The translations under genes and the position numbers were made by a program. A model generated the notes under the pieces. The model searched no databases. It was not told where the DNA came from and saw only the letters and a list, made by a program, of their open reading frames with translations. Shown here piece after piece: positions 28,761 to 36,256 of a stretch of 64,000 bases of DNA. The stretch is from Vicinamibacteria bacterium (GTDB lineage: Bacteria; Acidobacteriota; Vicinamibacteria; Fen-336), in the NCBI GenBank assembly GCA_025994075.1, contig JAMQGV010000045.1, forward strand, positions 29,290 through 93,289, given 5' to 3'. The number at the start of each line of letters is the position of its first letter. Positions within the stretch are counted from its first letter, which is position 1.

Positions 28761-30721
28761 ACCAGCCAGTCCAGGTTGGCGGGGCGGAAGTCGCGCGGCA
28801 CCGGCAGCGCGAGGGCGTACGTCTCGCGTGCCGAAGCGCCGGCGAGGCGGACCAGCGACTCCTCGAAGATCAGCCCCGCCTCGCGCAGCGGCGCCAGGCA
28901 GCGGTCCGGGTCGGCGGCGAACTGGGCCGCGTCGAATGCGATCGACGTCTCGCCGGGGGCGGCCGCCGCGGCGGGAGCGGGCAGGGAGCCGGCCGCGCAT
29001 GCCGCGCGCGAGAGCGCCACGAGCGGCTTCGGCTCGTCCAGCAGGCGCAGCACCTCCGGCGCGAAGCCGGACAGCCGGTAGCGGCGCGGGCCGAAGCCGG
29101 GCCGCGTGTCGTCGACGATCGTGTCCGCGCCTTCGGCGTGCCAGGTCAGCGTGCAGCGGCTCTCGGTGTAGAGCGCCAGCCAGCGCCGGAGCTGCTCGAG
29201 CAGCGCCCGCAGGTGGGCGTGGCCCGCGGGCACGCCCTGCGAGGTCTCGAACACGTAGGCGACGCGCGCGATCTCGTCCTCGGGCAGCGGGTAGATCTCC
29301 GCGTACTCGCTCCACGGCCGCAGCGCCAGGCCGAACTGCGCCGGGACCTGGTGGTAGGGGCTGAAGCGGTGGAACTCGACCGGGGTCAGCGCCACCGGTG
29401 GCCGAAGGTGGGTCAGCTTCGGGATCTCCTTCGCCAGCCGGTCGTACTCGTCGACCTCCTCGCCGGGGAAGCCGACCAGCACCGCGTAGTCGACCAGCAC
29501 GCCGTGCTCGCGCGCCAGCCGCAGCAGCGCCACGTTCTGGATGCCGGTCACGCCCTTGCGCATGCGGGCGAGGATCGCGGAGGAGAAGTGCTCGATGCCG
29601 GGCTTGACGTAGCTCACGTGGCCGGCGGCGAGGCTCGCGACCTGGCGGCGGGTCACGTTCGACTTGATCTCGTAGAAGAACTCGACCTCGCGCGGCTTCA
29701 TGCGCTCGAGCACGGAGCCGAAGTAGTCGACCGCCAGGATGTTGTCGGCCATGTAGAGGTAGCGCACGCCGTAGCGGCGCACGACCTCGTCCACCTCGGC
29801 CTCGAAGCGTTCCGGGTGCTTGCGACGGAAGGCCATGCCGCCCGCGTTGAGGCCGCAGAAGGTGCAGTGGTGGCGCTCGCCCCACCAGCAGCCCCGCGAC
29901 GACTCGAGCGACAGCGTGAGGCGCAGGAACGAGTCGAGGCCGTGGCGGTGGAACGCCTCGACGTAGTCCGCGTAGTCGGGAATCGCCAGCGCGTCGAGGT
30001 CGCCGAGCGGCGGCGCGGGCGTGCCGCCGACGCGGCCGTCGGCACCGCGCGACACGAGCCCCGGGATCGCCTCCGTGGAGCGGCCCGCCGCGCGGGCCTG
30101 CACGAACGCCGGAAAGGCGAAGTCGACTTCACCCGAGAACACGTTGTCGAGGAACGGGAAGTGCTCCAGCAGCGCCGCGCCCATCCCGCCGTCGCAGTTG
30201 GCGCCGCCGAGCACGACGGTCTTGTCCGGCCAGCGCTGCTTGACCCGCCGCGCCAGCGCGAGCGCCGCCGTGTTCTGGAGGAAGGTGGTGCCGATCCCGA
30301 CCACGTCGTAGTCCACGAGGCCGTCGGCGCAGCGGTCGATCACGGCGTCGGCGCGGTCGCGCAGCGCGAGCAGGTGTTCGGCGAGGGCCCGGCCGTTGCG
30401 CCGCCGGCGGGCGAACGACCGCAGCCGTTCGACCAGCGCCGGCGCGCGGTGGTCGAGGCGATCGTCGTGGAGCGCGCGCGCGAACGCCCACTCGTTGAAC
30501 GGGAACCAGGGGCGCGAGGTCAGCTCCGAGAAGGCCTGGAAGCGCTCGCGCGGGGTGCGGCCGGGCAGTTCCTCGAGCAGGTCGAGGTCCCAGTAGAAGA
30601 CGCGGCAGTCGACGCCGCGCGCGACCAGTTCGCCCTTCAGCAGCGCGAGACCCAGCCCGGGGAGGATGCCGGAGCCGAAGGGCGGCTGCACGAGGGCCAC
30701 GCGAGAGGTCGAGGAGGGCAA
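28754..30721 (-). CDS. RiPP maturation radical SAM protein, B12-binding-like N domain (copy 1)
   Basis: The 655-residue protein has a Rossmann-like B12-binding-type N domain (about 7-215, with VGIGTTFLQN and VVLGGANCDGGMG) and a radical SAM barrel. The iron-sulfur motif is C278-x7-C286-x2-C289 inside RGCWWGERHHCTFCG, characteristic of the 'RiPP maturation radical SAM protein 1' family linked to NHLP and Nif11 leaders. The classic DxHxxG cobalamin His is not visible. Likely chemistry is C-methylation or another radical modification of the peptide core. TTG 30721 lies nine bases after the stop of the protease gene; GTG 30700 is an alternative start. Confidence 0.85.
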   Translation of the reverse strand: MPSSTSRVALVQPPFGSGILPGLGLALLKGELVARGVDCRVFYWDLDLLEELPGRTPRERFQAFSELTSRPWFPFNEWAFARALHDDRLDHRAPALVERLRSFARRRRNGRALAEHLLALRDRADAVIDRCADGLVDYDVVGIGTTFLQNTAALALARRVKQRWPDKTVVLGGANCDGGMGAALLEHFPFLDNVFSGEVDFAFPAFVQARAAGRSTEAIPGLVSRGADGRVGGTPAPPLGDLDALAIPDYADYVEAFHRHGLDSFLRLTLSLESSRGCWWGERHHCTFCGLNAGGMAFRRKHPERFEAEVDEVVRRYGVRYLYMADNILAVDYFGSVLERMKPREVEFFYEIKSNVTRRQVASLAAGHVSYVKPGIEHFSSAILARMRKGVTGIQNVALLRLAREHGVLVDYAVLVGFPGEEVDEYDRLAKEIPKLTHLRPPVALTPVEFHRFSPYHQVPAQFGLALRPWSEYAEIYPLPEDEIARVAYVFETSQGVPAGHAHLRALLEQLRRWLALYTESRCTLTWHAEGADTIVDDTRPGFGPRRYRLSGFAPEVLRLLDEPKPLVALSRAACAAGSLPAPAAAAAPGETSIAFDAAQFAADPDRCLAPLREAGLIFEESLVRLAGASARETYALALPVPRDFRPANLDWLVY

Positions 30722-30730
30722 GCCCCGATT

Positions 30731-32056
30731 CTAGGAGCAGAGTGCCCTCGCCAGGGCCAGCAGGCCGGCCGCGTCGACCGGCGACTCTTCGAGCAGCACG
30801 TCGACGGGCAGCCCCAGGCCGTCCACGGCGACGCCCGGCCCCGCCGGTTCCAGGCGGGCGGTCGCGATCTGGAAGCCCGTCCCGGCGCTCGGCAGCCACA
30901 GCAGGCCCGGCCGCACCCAGCCGCAGGCGCCTGCGGTGCCGCGGCCGGCGAGGATCGCGCCCGGAAGGGCGGCCAGCAGCAGCGCGAGCAACTCGCCGTC
31001 GGAGCCGCAGCGGTCGTCGACGAGGACCACGAGCCGCGGATGCGTGGTCTGCGCGGACTGGCTGCGCCACGTTCGGCGCGCCGCGCGCCGATGCACGACG
31101 CGCGCTGCCGGGCCGCCGCCGAGGCCGTCGAGCACCCCCTGGACGCTGGCTCGGAGCTCGGGGGACAGCGGCCCTTCGCCGCCGGCGAGGCGGGCCTGGG
31201 CCAGGCCCCAGCGCAGCGCGGGTGTGCGCGGCGACTCGACCTCCCACCCCGCGGCTCCCGTCCACGGGCCGAAGACGTCCGGACCCAGCCACCGGGACAG
31301 GAAGTCGGGCCAGGGTCCGAGCGCTCCGCCGCGGTTTCCGCGCAGGTCGCACACGACGATCCGCCACTCTCGCGGCGGCAGGTCGGGAGCGCCCTGGTGC
31401 GGGGCGGGCGTCGGGACCCGCAGCCAGCCGACGTCAGCCGCCAGCGCACGGGCCTCGGGGAGGTCGGGGAGCGCGGGTTCGGGTTCGGGCGCCAGCGACT
31501 GCACCTCGTGCCAGCGTCCGCCGCTGCGCACGGCGACGGGCGGGGGCCACTCGCCGAGGGCGCGCAGCACGACGACGCCTCGCCCGTTCCGCGCGCGGGC
31601 CGCATGTCCCCGCAGGCCGGCGCCCGGGGCGTGCTCGGCGCCCTCCGCGTCCCGCCATGCGTCGACCTGCGCGACGTCGACGCTCGCCGTGTGGGGGCGC
31701 GGGGTGGGCGGCCCCGGCCAGGGTCCTGTGTGGCGGTCGGGAAACCCGCGTTGCCAGCGGGCCCAGGGCGCGAAGGGCTGGCCGCCGCTTTCGAGGTGCC
31801 GGATCCACGAGTCGAAGAGCGCGTCCCACGCGGCGGGCTCGGCGCACTCCCACCCGGCGTAGGCCTCGCGCAGCGTGTCGCGCAGCAGCGGCAGGTCGCG
31901 GGCGAGGGCGGCGGGCTCGACGCGGGCGCGCGGGCGCGCGAAGGGCGCGGTCGGGGCGATCCAGGGATCGGTGGAGAAGCCGGGCGGCACCGCCAGGCCG
32001 CGCGCGCGCAGCCAGCCGGCCTCGCTCGCTCGCGCGTCCTCGGGGAAGCCGGGCAT
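30731..32056 (-). CDS. S41-like serine protease domain protein
   Basis: The 441-residue product lacks a signal peptide. The central part (VVCDLRGNRGG) and later LVVLVDDRCGSDGELLALLL match the S41/C-terminal processing protease fold, with the Ser of CGSDGE at the nucleophile position. No PDZ domain is obvious. It is the first gene of a two-gene unit with the radical SAM maturase, placing a protease of cytosolic type inside the peptide cluster. It may trim the leader or degrade unprocessed peptide; this is inference. Confidence 0.65.
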   Translation of the reverse strand: MPGFPEDARASEAGWLRARGLAVPPGFSTDPWIAPTAPFARPRARVEPAALARDLPLLRDTLREAYAGWECAEPAAWDALFDSWIRHLESGGQPFAPWARWQRGFPDRHTGPWPGPPTPRPHTASVDVAQVDAWRDAEGAEHAPGAGLRGHAARARNGRGVVVLRALGEWPPPVAVRSGGRWHEVQSLAPEPEPALPDLPEARALAADVGWLRVPTPAPHQGAPDLPPREWRIVVCDLRGNRGGALGPWPDFLSRWLGPDVFGPWTGAAGWEVESPRTPALRWGLAQARLAGGEGPLSPELRASVQGVLDGLGGGPAARVVHRRAARRTWRSQSAQTTHPRLVVLVDDRCGSDGELLALLLAALPGAILAGRGTAGACGWVRPGLLWLPSAGTGFQIATARLEPAGPGVAVDGLGLPVDVLLEESPVDAAGLLALARALCS

Positions 32057-32066
32057 CAGCGGTCGA

Positions 32067-32072
32067 TATACT
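32067..32072 (+). promoter_or_regulatory. Candidate -10 box of the RepA-like gene
   Basis: TATACT sits ten bases before the ATG at 32083, with no matching -35 box. Its complement, TAGTAT, could equally serve the divergent protease gene. If used, the repA-like mRNA would have a leader of only about four bases, and there is no ribosome-binding site. Confidence 0.35.
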
Positions 32073-32082
32073 AACCAACCCG

Positions 32083-32988
32083 ATGCCAAGCGCCGCCGCC
32101 AGTCCTCTGCCCCTCGGTCAGGGCGCGGCCCCTGCGGCGGCGAAGGGTTCGCTGCGGGTCGGCTTCGCCGTGCGCGCGCTCGTGTTCGGCACGTTGCCGG
32201 TGCGCCCCTTCCGCTCCACCACCTGGACCCGCCGGCTCGGCCCGAGCGAGGTCCAGGTCTTCGGCGCGCCCGAGTACGGCGTGCCGTTCGGGTTCGATCG
32301 CGCGCTGCTGCTGCTGGCCTGCACGCGCGCGGTGCACGCCAACAGCCCCGAGATCGAGTTCGGTTCGGCTTTCGCGATGCTCTCCGAACTCGGCCTGCCC
32401 CCCGACGGCCGCAACTACGAGCGCCTCGGGCAGCGCCTGCTGCGCGTCTGCAACGCCGCGCTGATCGTGCGCCAGCACCTGCGCACGCCCGAGGGCCGAC
32501 CCGCCCAGCGCAGCGCCTTGTTGTGCTTCGACTCGGCGCGGCTCTGGTGCGAACAACAGGACGCCCCGCGCGGAACTCCCAACCCTGCGCGCCTCAGCGC
32601 CGACTTCTGGCGCGAGCTCCGCCGCAGCTTCGTCGCGTTTCCCTGGGAGGCGGTGCGGCAGCTCTCGGACAGCCCGGCGAACCTCGACTTCTACCTCTGG
32701 ACGGTGGCCCGCGCCTGCGCGATCCGGCCCGGGGGCATGACGGCGATCCCGCTGGTGGGCGCGGCGGGACTGATGCGACAGCTCGGTCTCGCCTACCGGC
32801 AGCCGCGGGATTTCCGGCTCAAGGTACGCGGCTGGCTGCGGCGCATCCGAGCCTTCGACGATCAGTGGACGGGTGAGTTGGCCGGCGACACCTACGTGAT
32901 CGGCTACCGTGAGCCCGAGCACGACCCGGCCGCACTGCCCTTCCTGAAGGACGTGCGCTCGTCGCGACCGCTCGGTACACGTGCCTGA
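32083..32988 (+). CDS. Plasmid RepA-like replication initiator homologue
   Basis: The 301-residue protein resembles the plasmid-encoded RepA family. The signature region APEYGVPFGFDRALLLLACT, the SPEIEFGSAFAMLSELGL segment, and the following two winged-helix-like stretches fit the initiator fold that binds iterons. It stands at the junction between the divergent rSAM operon and the precursor genes, with no partition, mobilisation or integrase gene nearby. It could be a relic of a plasmid that delivered the cluster, or an initiator recruited as a regulator of the precursor genes. Confidence 0.65.
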   Translation: MPSAAASPLPLGQGAAPAAAKGSLRVGFAVRALVFGTLPVRPFRSTTWTRRLGPSEVQVFGAPEYGVPFGFDRALLLLACTRAVHANSPEIEFGSAFAMLSELGLPPDGRNYERLGQRLLRVCNAALIVRQHLRTPEGRPAQRSALLCFDSARLWCEQQDAPRGTPNPARLSADFWRELRRSFVAFPWEAVRQLSDSPANLDFYLWTVARACAIRPGGMTAIPLVGAAGLMRQLGLAYRQPRDFRLKVRGWLRRIRAFDDQWTGELAGDTYVIGYREPEHDPAALPFLKDVRSSRPLGTRA

Positions 32989-33042
32989 GGTCGCGCTCGA
33001 CGATTTTTTTTGCGGCGCGCGGGCACGTGCCTGGGGTCGCGC
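32978..33042 (+). repeat. Pair of 19-bp direct repeats (one mismatch)
   Basis: CACGTGCCTGAGGTCGCGC at 32978-32996 and CACGTGCCTGGGGTCGCGC at 33024-33042 differ at one base and start 46 bases apart. The first overlaps the RepA-like stop codon. Spacing and length fit iteron-like or regulator-binding sites ahead of the precursors. An 8-T run lies between them (33004-33011). Confidence 0.7.
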
Positions 33043-33243
33043 CGGCGTCCAGACCCGACCTGCTCGGGAGCCAAGCAGGGATGGGCGAGAACGCATCGAG
33101 CCTCGCTCGCGTCGACCGGGCCGACCCGCCGTGCCGCGCCCTCGCCCGGGCCCGACCCTCACGAAAGGGGTTTACGCCGCGCGAGGCCGCGCCCAGATTG
33201 CTCTCACATTTCCCCGCGCACACACGGCGCACAGGAGGTCTAG
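32989..33243 (+). other. Precursor leader region (255 bases without a gene)
   Basis: This gap holds the second 19-bp repeat, an 8-T run that could follow a weak hairpin (CGCGACC 32963-32969 with GGTCGCG 32989-32995), and a poor promoter candidate (TTTACG 33171-33176, 17 bases, CAGATT 33194-33199). It ends in a perfect AGGAGG ribosome-binding site at 33233-33238, five bases before the first precursor. It is the likely control region of the peptide operon. Confidence 0.5.
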
Positions 33244-33582
33244 ATGAGCCAGGAGACGAACGGCTGGACGCAGGAGAAGGCGAACGAGCAGCTCAACAAG
33301 CTCGCGAAGCGCGCGCAGACCGACATGGAGTTCCGCAAGCTCGCGCTCGCGGACCCCGTCGCCGCGATCGCCAAGGTCGACCCGACGCCGCTCCCGTCGT
33401 GGTTCAAGATCCGCTTCGTGGACAACGCCGGTGCCACGCTGACCGTCGTGCTGCCGGACCCGGTCAAGGCTGACAGCGAGCTCTCGGACGCCGAGCTCGA
33501 GCAGGTGGCCGGCGGCGGCGGCTCGGGCAACCGCTGCGGCGGCTCGTGCGTCGTCTCCTGCGGCATCTCCGCGATCGTCTAG
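33244..33582 (+). CDS. Proteusin/lanthipeptide precursor 1 (NHLP leader)
   Basis: The 112-residue product has a nitrile-hydratase-like leader (about 1-90: EFRKLALADP, PLPSWFKIRFVD, TVVLPDP) ending in the double-glycine type site LEQVAGG. The core of about 20 residues is Gly-rich at first, then Arg97 followed by three consecutive tetrads Cys-Gly-Gly-Ser, Cys-Val-Val-Ser, Cys-Gly-Ile-Ser and the tail Ala-Ile-Val. The C39 peptidase of the exporter at 43209 should cut after the glycines. Ser/Cys content fits lanthionine formation by LanM. It is almost identical to precursor 2 in the core, indicating tandem duplication. Confidence 0.92.
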   Translation: MSQETNGWTQEKANEQLNKLAKRAQTDMEFRKLALADPVAAIAKVDPTPLPSWFKIRFVDNAGATLTVVLPDPVKADSELSDAELEQVAGGGGSGNRCGGSCVVSCGISAIV

Positions 33583-33598
33583 TCCGCGAGCAACGCCG

Positions 33599-33624
33599 GG
33601 AGCGGGGGGGCAGCCCCCCGCTCC
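33599..33624 (+). terminator. Perfect 11-bp hairpin between precursors 1 and 2
   Basis: GGAGCGGGGGG (33599-33609) pairs with CCCCCCGCTCC (33614-33624) around a GCAG loop. No long T-run follows (ACTTTCC), so it may be a partial terminator or an mRNA-stabilising stem that sets the ratio of precursor 1 to the downstream genes. Confidence 0.6.
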
Positions 33625-33676
33625 ACTTTCCGTATGCTGACGAGCGGCCCGCGGCCGCGAGGGAGGGGCTTGAAGT

Positions 33677-34009
33677 ATGGTCGAGACCAACGGCTGGACG
33701 CAGGACAAGGCGAACGAGAAGCTGCGCGAGCTCGCGAAGCGCGCTCAGACCGACATGGAGTTCCGCAAGCTGGCGCTGACGGACCCGGTGGCCGCGATCG
33801 CGAAGATCGACCCGACGCCGCTGCCGAAGTGGTTCAAGGTCCGCTTCGTCGACAACGCGGGCGCCACCCTGACCGTGGTCCTGCCCGACCCGCCGTCGCA
33901 GAGCTCGGAACTCTCCGATGCCGAGCTGGAGCAGGTCGCGGGCGGCGGCGACGCCAACCGCTGCGGCGGCTCCTGCGTCGTCTCCTGCGGCATCTCGGCG
34001 ATCGTCTAG
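33677..34009 (+). CDS. Proteusin/lanthipeptide precursor 2 (NHLP leader)
   Basis: The 110-residue product has a leader closely matching precursor 1 (NGWTQDKANEKL, KLALTDPVAAIAKIDPTPLP) and the cleavage site VAGGG at about 87-91. Its core is Asp-Ala-Asn-Arg95, then the same three Cys-x-x-Ser tetrads (96-107) and Ala-Ile-Val. Only the three or four residues before the Arg differ from precursor 1. GGGAGGGG sits eight bases ahead of ATG 33677. It probably gives a product differing mainly at the N terminus. Confidence 0.92.
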   Translation: MVETNGWTQDKANEKLRELAKRAQTDMEFRKLALTDPVAAIAKIDPTPLPKWFKVRFVDNAGATLTVVLPDPPSQSSELSDAELEQVAGGGDANRCGGSCVVSCGISAIV

Positions 34010-34018
34010 GAGGTTCGC

Positions 34019-34381
34019 ATGGCCGATCAGCAGTGGACGTCGGAAGAGATCGACCGGGTCATCCGCGAGACCGTGCGCCGTGGCCAGACGGACGCCGAGT
34101 TCCGCAAGCTGGCGCTCAAGGACCCGAACATGGCGGTCATGAAGGTGGCTGGCCGCGCGATCCCGGAGAGCCTCAAGATCAAGTTCTTCGACGGGACCGG
34201 GGCCCACGTGAGCGTCGTGCTGCCGGAACTCCAGGCCGAAGACGGTGAGCTCAGCGACACCCAGCTCGAGCAGGTGGCGGGCGGCGGGCGCTGCGGCGCG
34301 TCGTGTGCGGCGTCGTGCGGCGTGACCTCCACGGTCAGCGTCGGGCTGCCCGGTGTCGGAGCCGTCGGCGGCTGCATCTAG
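34019..34381 (+). CDS. Proteusin/lanthipeptide precursor 3 (NHLP leader, longer core)
   Basis: The 120-residue product has a more diverged NHLP leader ending LEQVAGGG (83-90). The core starts directly with Arg91, then Cys-Gly-Ala-Ser, Cys-Ala-Ala-Ser and Cys-Gly-Val-Thr (92-103). A further 17 residues include Ser104, Thr105, Ser107 and a lone Cys119. The extra Ser/Thr and distant Cys could form one large additional ring. The TAGGAGGT ribosome-binding site overlaps the stop of precursor 2, so translation is coupled. GNAT copy 2 follows immediately. Confidence 0.92.
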   Translation: MADQQWTSEEIDRVIRETVRRGQTDAEFRKLALKDPNMAVMKVAGRAIPESLKIKFFDGTGAHVSVVLPELQAEDGELSDTQLEQVAGGGRCGASCAASCGVTSTVSVGLPGVGAVGGCI

Positions 34382-34382
34382 C

Positions 34383-35321
34383 GTGAACGAGCGGGGCGCA
34401 GCGGCGGCCGCTGCTGCGCCCCCTCCTGCGCCGCTCCACCTCCTCGAGCGGCTGACGCCGGAGCGCGCAGCGGACTTCGCTGCGCTCACGTTCCCCTACT
34501 TCCGGCCGCTGCTCTCCGACCCCTCCTGCGTCGCCGTCGGCGCGTTCGCCTTCGGCCAGCCGGCGGGACTGGCCCTGGCCGGCCCGGAGAGCGAGTATCC
34601 CGGCGTGGCGCGCCTCCACTCGATCGCGGTCGCCGCTCCGTTCCGCGGTGCGGGCCTGGGGCGAGCGCTGTTCGATCGCGTCGAGGCCGAGCTGTCCGCG
34701 AGCGGCTATGCCGGCGCCTCGGCGGTCTACATGCAGGGCCTGGAGCACTCGCCGCGCATCGAGCGTGTGCTCGACAGGCGAGGCTGGCTGCCCCCGCGGC
34801 GGCGGATGCTGATCTGCGAGTCGGACTTCGCCACCATCACCCGCGCGCCGTGGATGGCGCGGCCGGCGTTCCCGCCCGAGTACGAGGTGTTCCGCTGGGT
34901 CGACCGCACGGCGGCCGACGACGAGGCGATCGGCGGCCGCCAGGCGCGCGAGCCGTGGTACCCCGAGACCCTGTCGCCCTACCCGGAGCCCGAGCGTGTC
35001 GAGCCGGTCAGCTCGCTGGGCCTGCGGCTGCACGGCGAGCCCGTGGGCTGGTGCATCACCCACCGGATGAAGCACGACACGATCCGCTTCTTCCGCCTCT
35101 TCGTGCGCCGCGACCTGCAGCGCCTGGGCCGCGCGGCGCAATTGCTGGCCGAGTCGATCTGGCGCCACGAGGGCACCGAGGTCGACAAGGCCTACTTCGA
35201 CGTGGCGACCCACAACCCCGAGATGCTGCGCTTCGTCGACCGGCGCCTGGCGCCGTGGTTGCTGGTCAAGCGCTGGATCGTGCGCCGCTCGCACGCGTTC
35301 GACGCGGGGGCGGCCGAGTGA
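34383..35321 (+). CDS. Tandem-domain GNAT acyltransferase (copy 2)
   Basis: The 312-residue protein carries two GNAT folds. The first has the acyl-CoA-binding pattern PFRGAGLGRALFDRVE. The second has RRDLQRLGRAAQLLAES near the C terminus. It begins at GTG 34383 one base after the third precursor and ends in a GTGA overlap with the peptide arginase gene. The order precursor, acyltransferase, arginase resembles selidamide-type clusters, in which a GNAT attaches a fatty acyl chain to the Orn (from Arg) or Lys side chain. The acyl donor cannot be read from sequence. Confidence 0.82.
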   Translation: MNERGAAAAAAAPPPAPLHLLERLTPERAADFAALTFPYFRPLLSDPSCVAVGAFAFGQPAGLALAGPESEYPGVARLHSIAVAAPFRGAGLGRALFDRVEAELSASGYAGASAVYMQGLEHSPRIERVLDRRGWLPPRRRMLICESDFATITRAPWMARPAFPPEYEVFRWVDRTAADDEAIGGRQAREPWYPETLSPYPEPERVEPVSSLGLRLHGEPVGWCITHRMKHDTIRFFRLFVRRDLQRLGRAAQLLAESIWRHEGTEVDKAYFDVATHNPEMLRFVDRRLAPWLLVKRWIVRRSHAFDAGAAE

Positions 35322-36256
35322 GCGCCGGCCGCGCGGTGCCGCTGGTGGTGGTCGAGGAGCACCACGAGGCCTTCTTCGCCTGGAACAAGGCTGCGGCCGA
35401 AGGCTGGATGCCGTCCGGGGCGGTCACCCTGCTCCACGTCGACGAGCACTCGGACATGTCGGTGCCGCGGCTGCGGCGCCCGATGCCCGCGGCCGGCGAC
35501 CTCGACGCGCTGGCCGACTTCACCTACCGCGAGCTCGACATCGGCAACTTCATCTGGGCCGCGGTGTACCAGGGCCACTTCAACCGCGTGCTGTGGCTGC
35601 GCCACCGCCACAAGGGCGCCGGGTCGTGGCGCGAGATGAGCATCTGCGCGCGCAACGCGGCGGGCCTCGAGTTCGTCACCGGCAAGCTCGAGGGCACCGA
35701 GTGGGAGCACGCGCCGGACCGCCGGCGCATGGAGTTCGCGCCGGTCCACCCCGGCGACATGGTGCGCACCGACCAGCCGGTCGTGCTCGACGTCGACCTC
35801 GACTACTTCTGCTCCAACGACTACCCGGACTACGCGGGCCGCGAGCTGGAGATCAGCGCCGAGGGCTACCGTGACTTCACGGAGAACCCGTACCACTTCC
35901 TGCGCATCGCGCCCGGCAGCCGGATCTCGGCGTTCGAGCGCGACGGCCGCCACTACCTGCGCTTCAACGACTACCCGGACCCGCCCGGCCGCACCGCGGC
36001 CGCGGACGAGATCCCGGCCCGCATCGCGGCGCTGCAGCAGCAGCTCCGCGAGAACGGCGTGCGGCCTGCGCTGGTGATCTTCTGCCGCTCGGTGGAGAGC
36101 GGGTACATGCCGCGCGACGTGATCGAGCGCATCGAGGACGGGCTGCGCGCCGCGTTGCATGAGCTGTGGCCGCTGGCGGAGCGCACGATCCACGAGCTGT
36201 TGCCGGAGTCCTGGAGCGCGCGGACCCGGGCCGCGCTGGCGGCGGGGACGCGGTGA
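35318..36256 (+). CDS. UPF0489 family peptide arginase
   Basis: The 312-residue protein has the UPF0489 signature VEEHHEAFFAWNKA and metal-binding segments like arginase: LHVDEHSDM (D42, H44, D46) and LDVDLDYF (D158, D160). Peptide arginase OspR of the landornamide pathway belongs to this family and converts Arg in a proteusin core to ornithine by releasing urea. All three precursors here have exactly one Arg in the core, just before the first Cys, an obvious target. GTG 35318 overlaps the GNAT stop, and its own stop overlaps the next gene as GTGA. Confidence 0.85.
   Translation: MSAGRAVPLVVVEEHHEAFFAWNKAAAEGWMPSGAVTLLHVDEHSDMSVPRLRRPMPAAGDLDALADFTYRELDIGNFIWAAVYQGHFNRVLWLRHRHKGAGSWREMSICARNAAGLEFVTGKLEGTEWEHAPDRRRMEFAPVHPGDMVRTDQPVVLDVDLDYFCSNDYPDYAGRELEISAEGYRDFTENPYHFLRIAPGSRISAFERDGRHYLRFNDYPDPPGRTAAADEIPARIAALQQQLRENGVRPALVIFCRSVESGYMPRDVIERIEDGLRAALHELWPLAERTIHELLPESWSARTRAALAAGTR

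Noticed and set aside
32963..33011. Terminator after the RepA-like gene (stem plus 8 T)
   Set aside because: The T-run is eight bases away from the stem and the loop is 19 bases, so termination is doubtful; kept only as a remark in the intergenic entry.
32083..33243. An integrated plasmid with origin and attachment sites
   Set aside because: No integrase, partition or mobilisation gene and no flanking att-like repeats were found; only the RepA-like gene and two repeats support it.
33027..33473. Alternative plus-strand frame over precursor 1
   Set aside because: It lacks a ribosome-binding site and overlaps the clear NHLP precursor frame that has AGGAGG and a double-glycine site.
33244..34381. 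Repeat array or CRISPR-like structure
   Set aside because: The similarity comes from three paralogous precursor genes with intact frames, not short spaced repeats.
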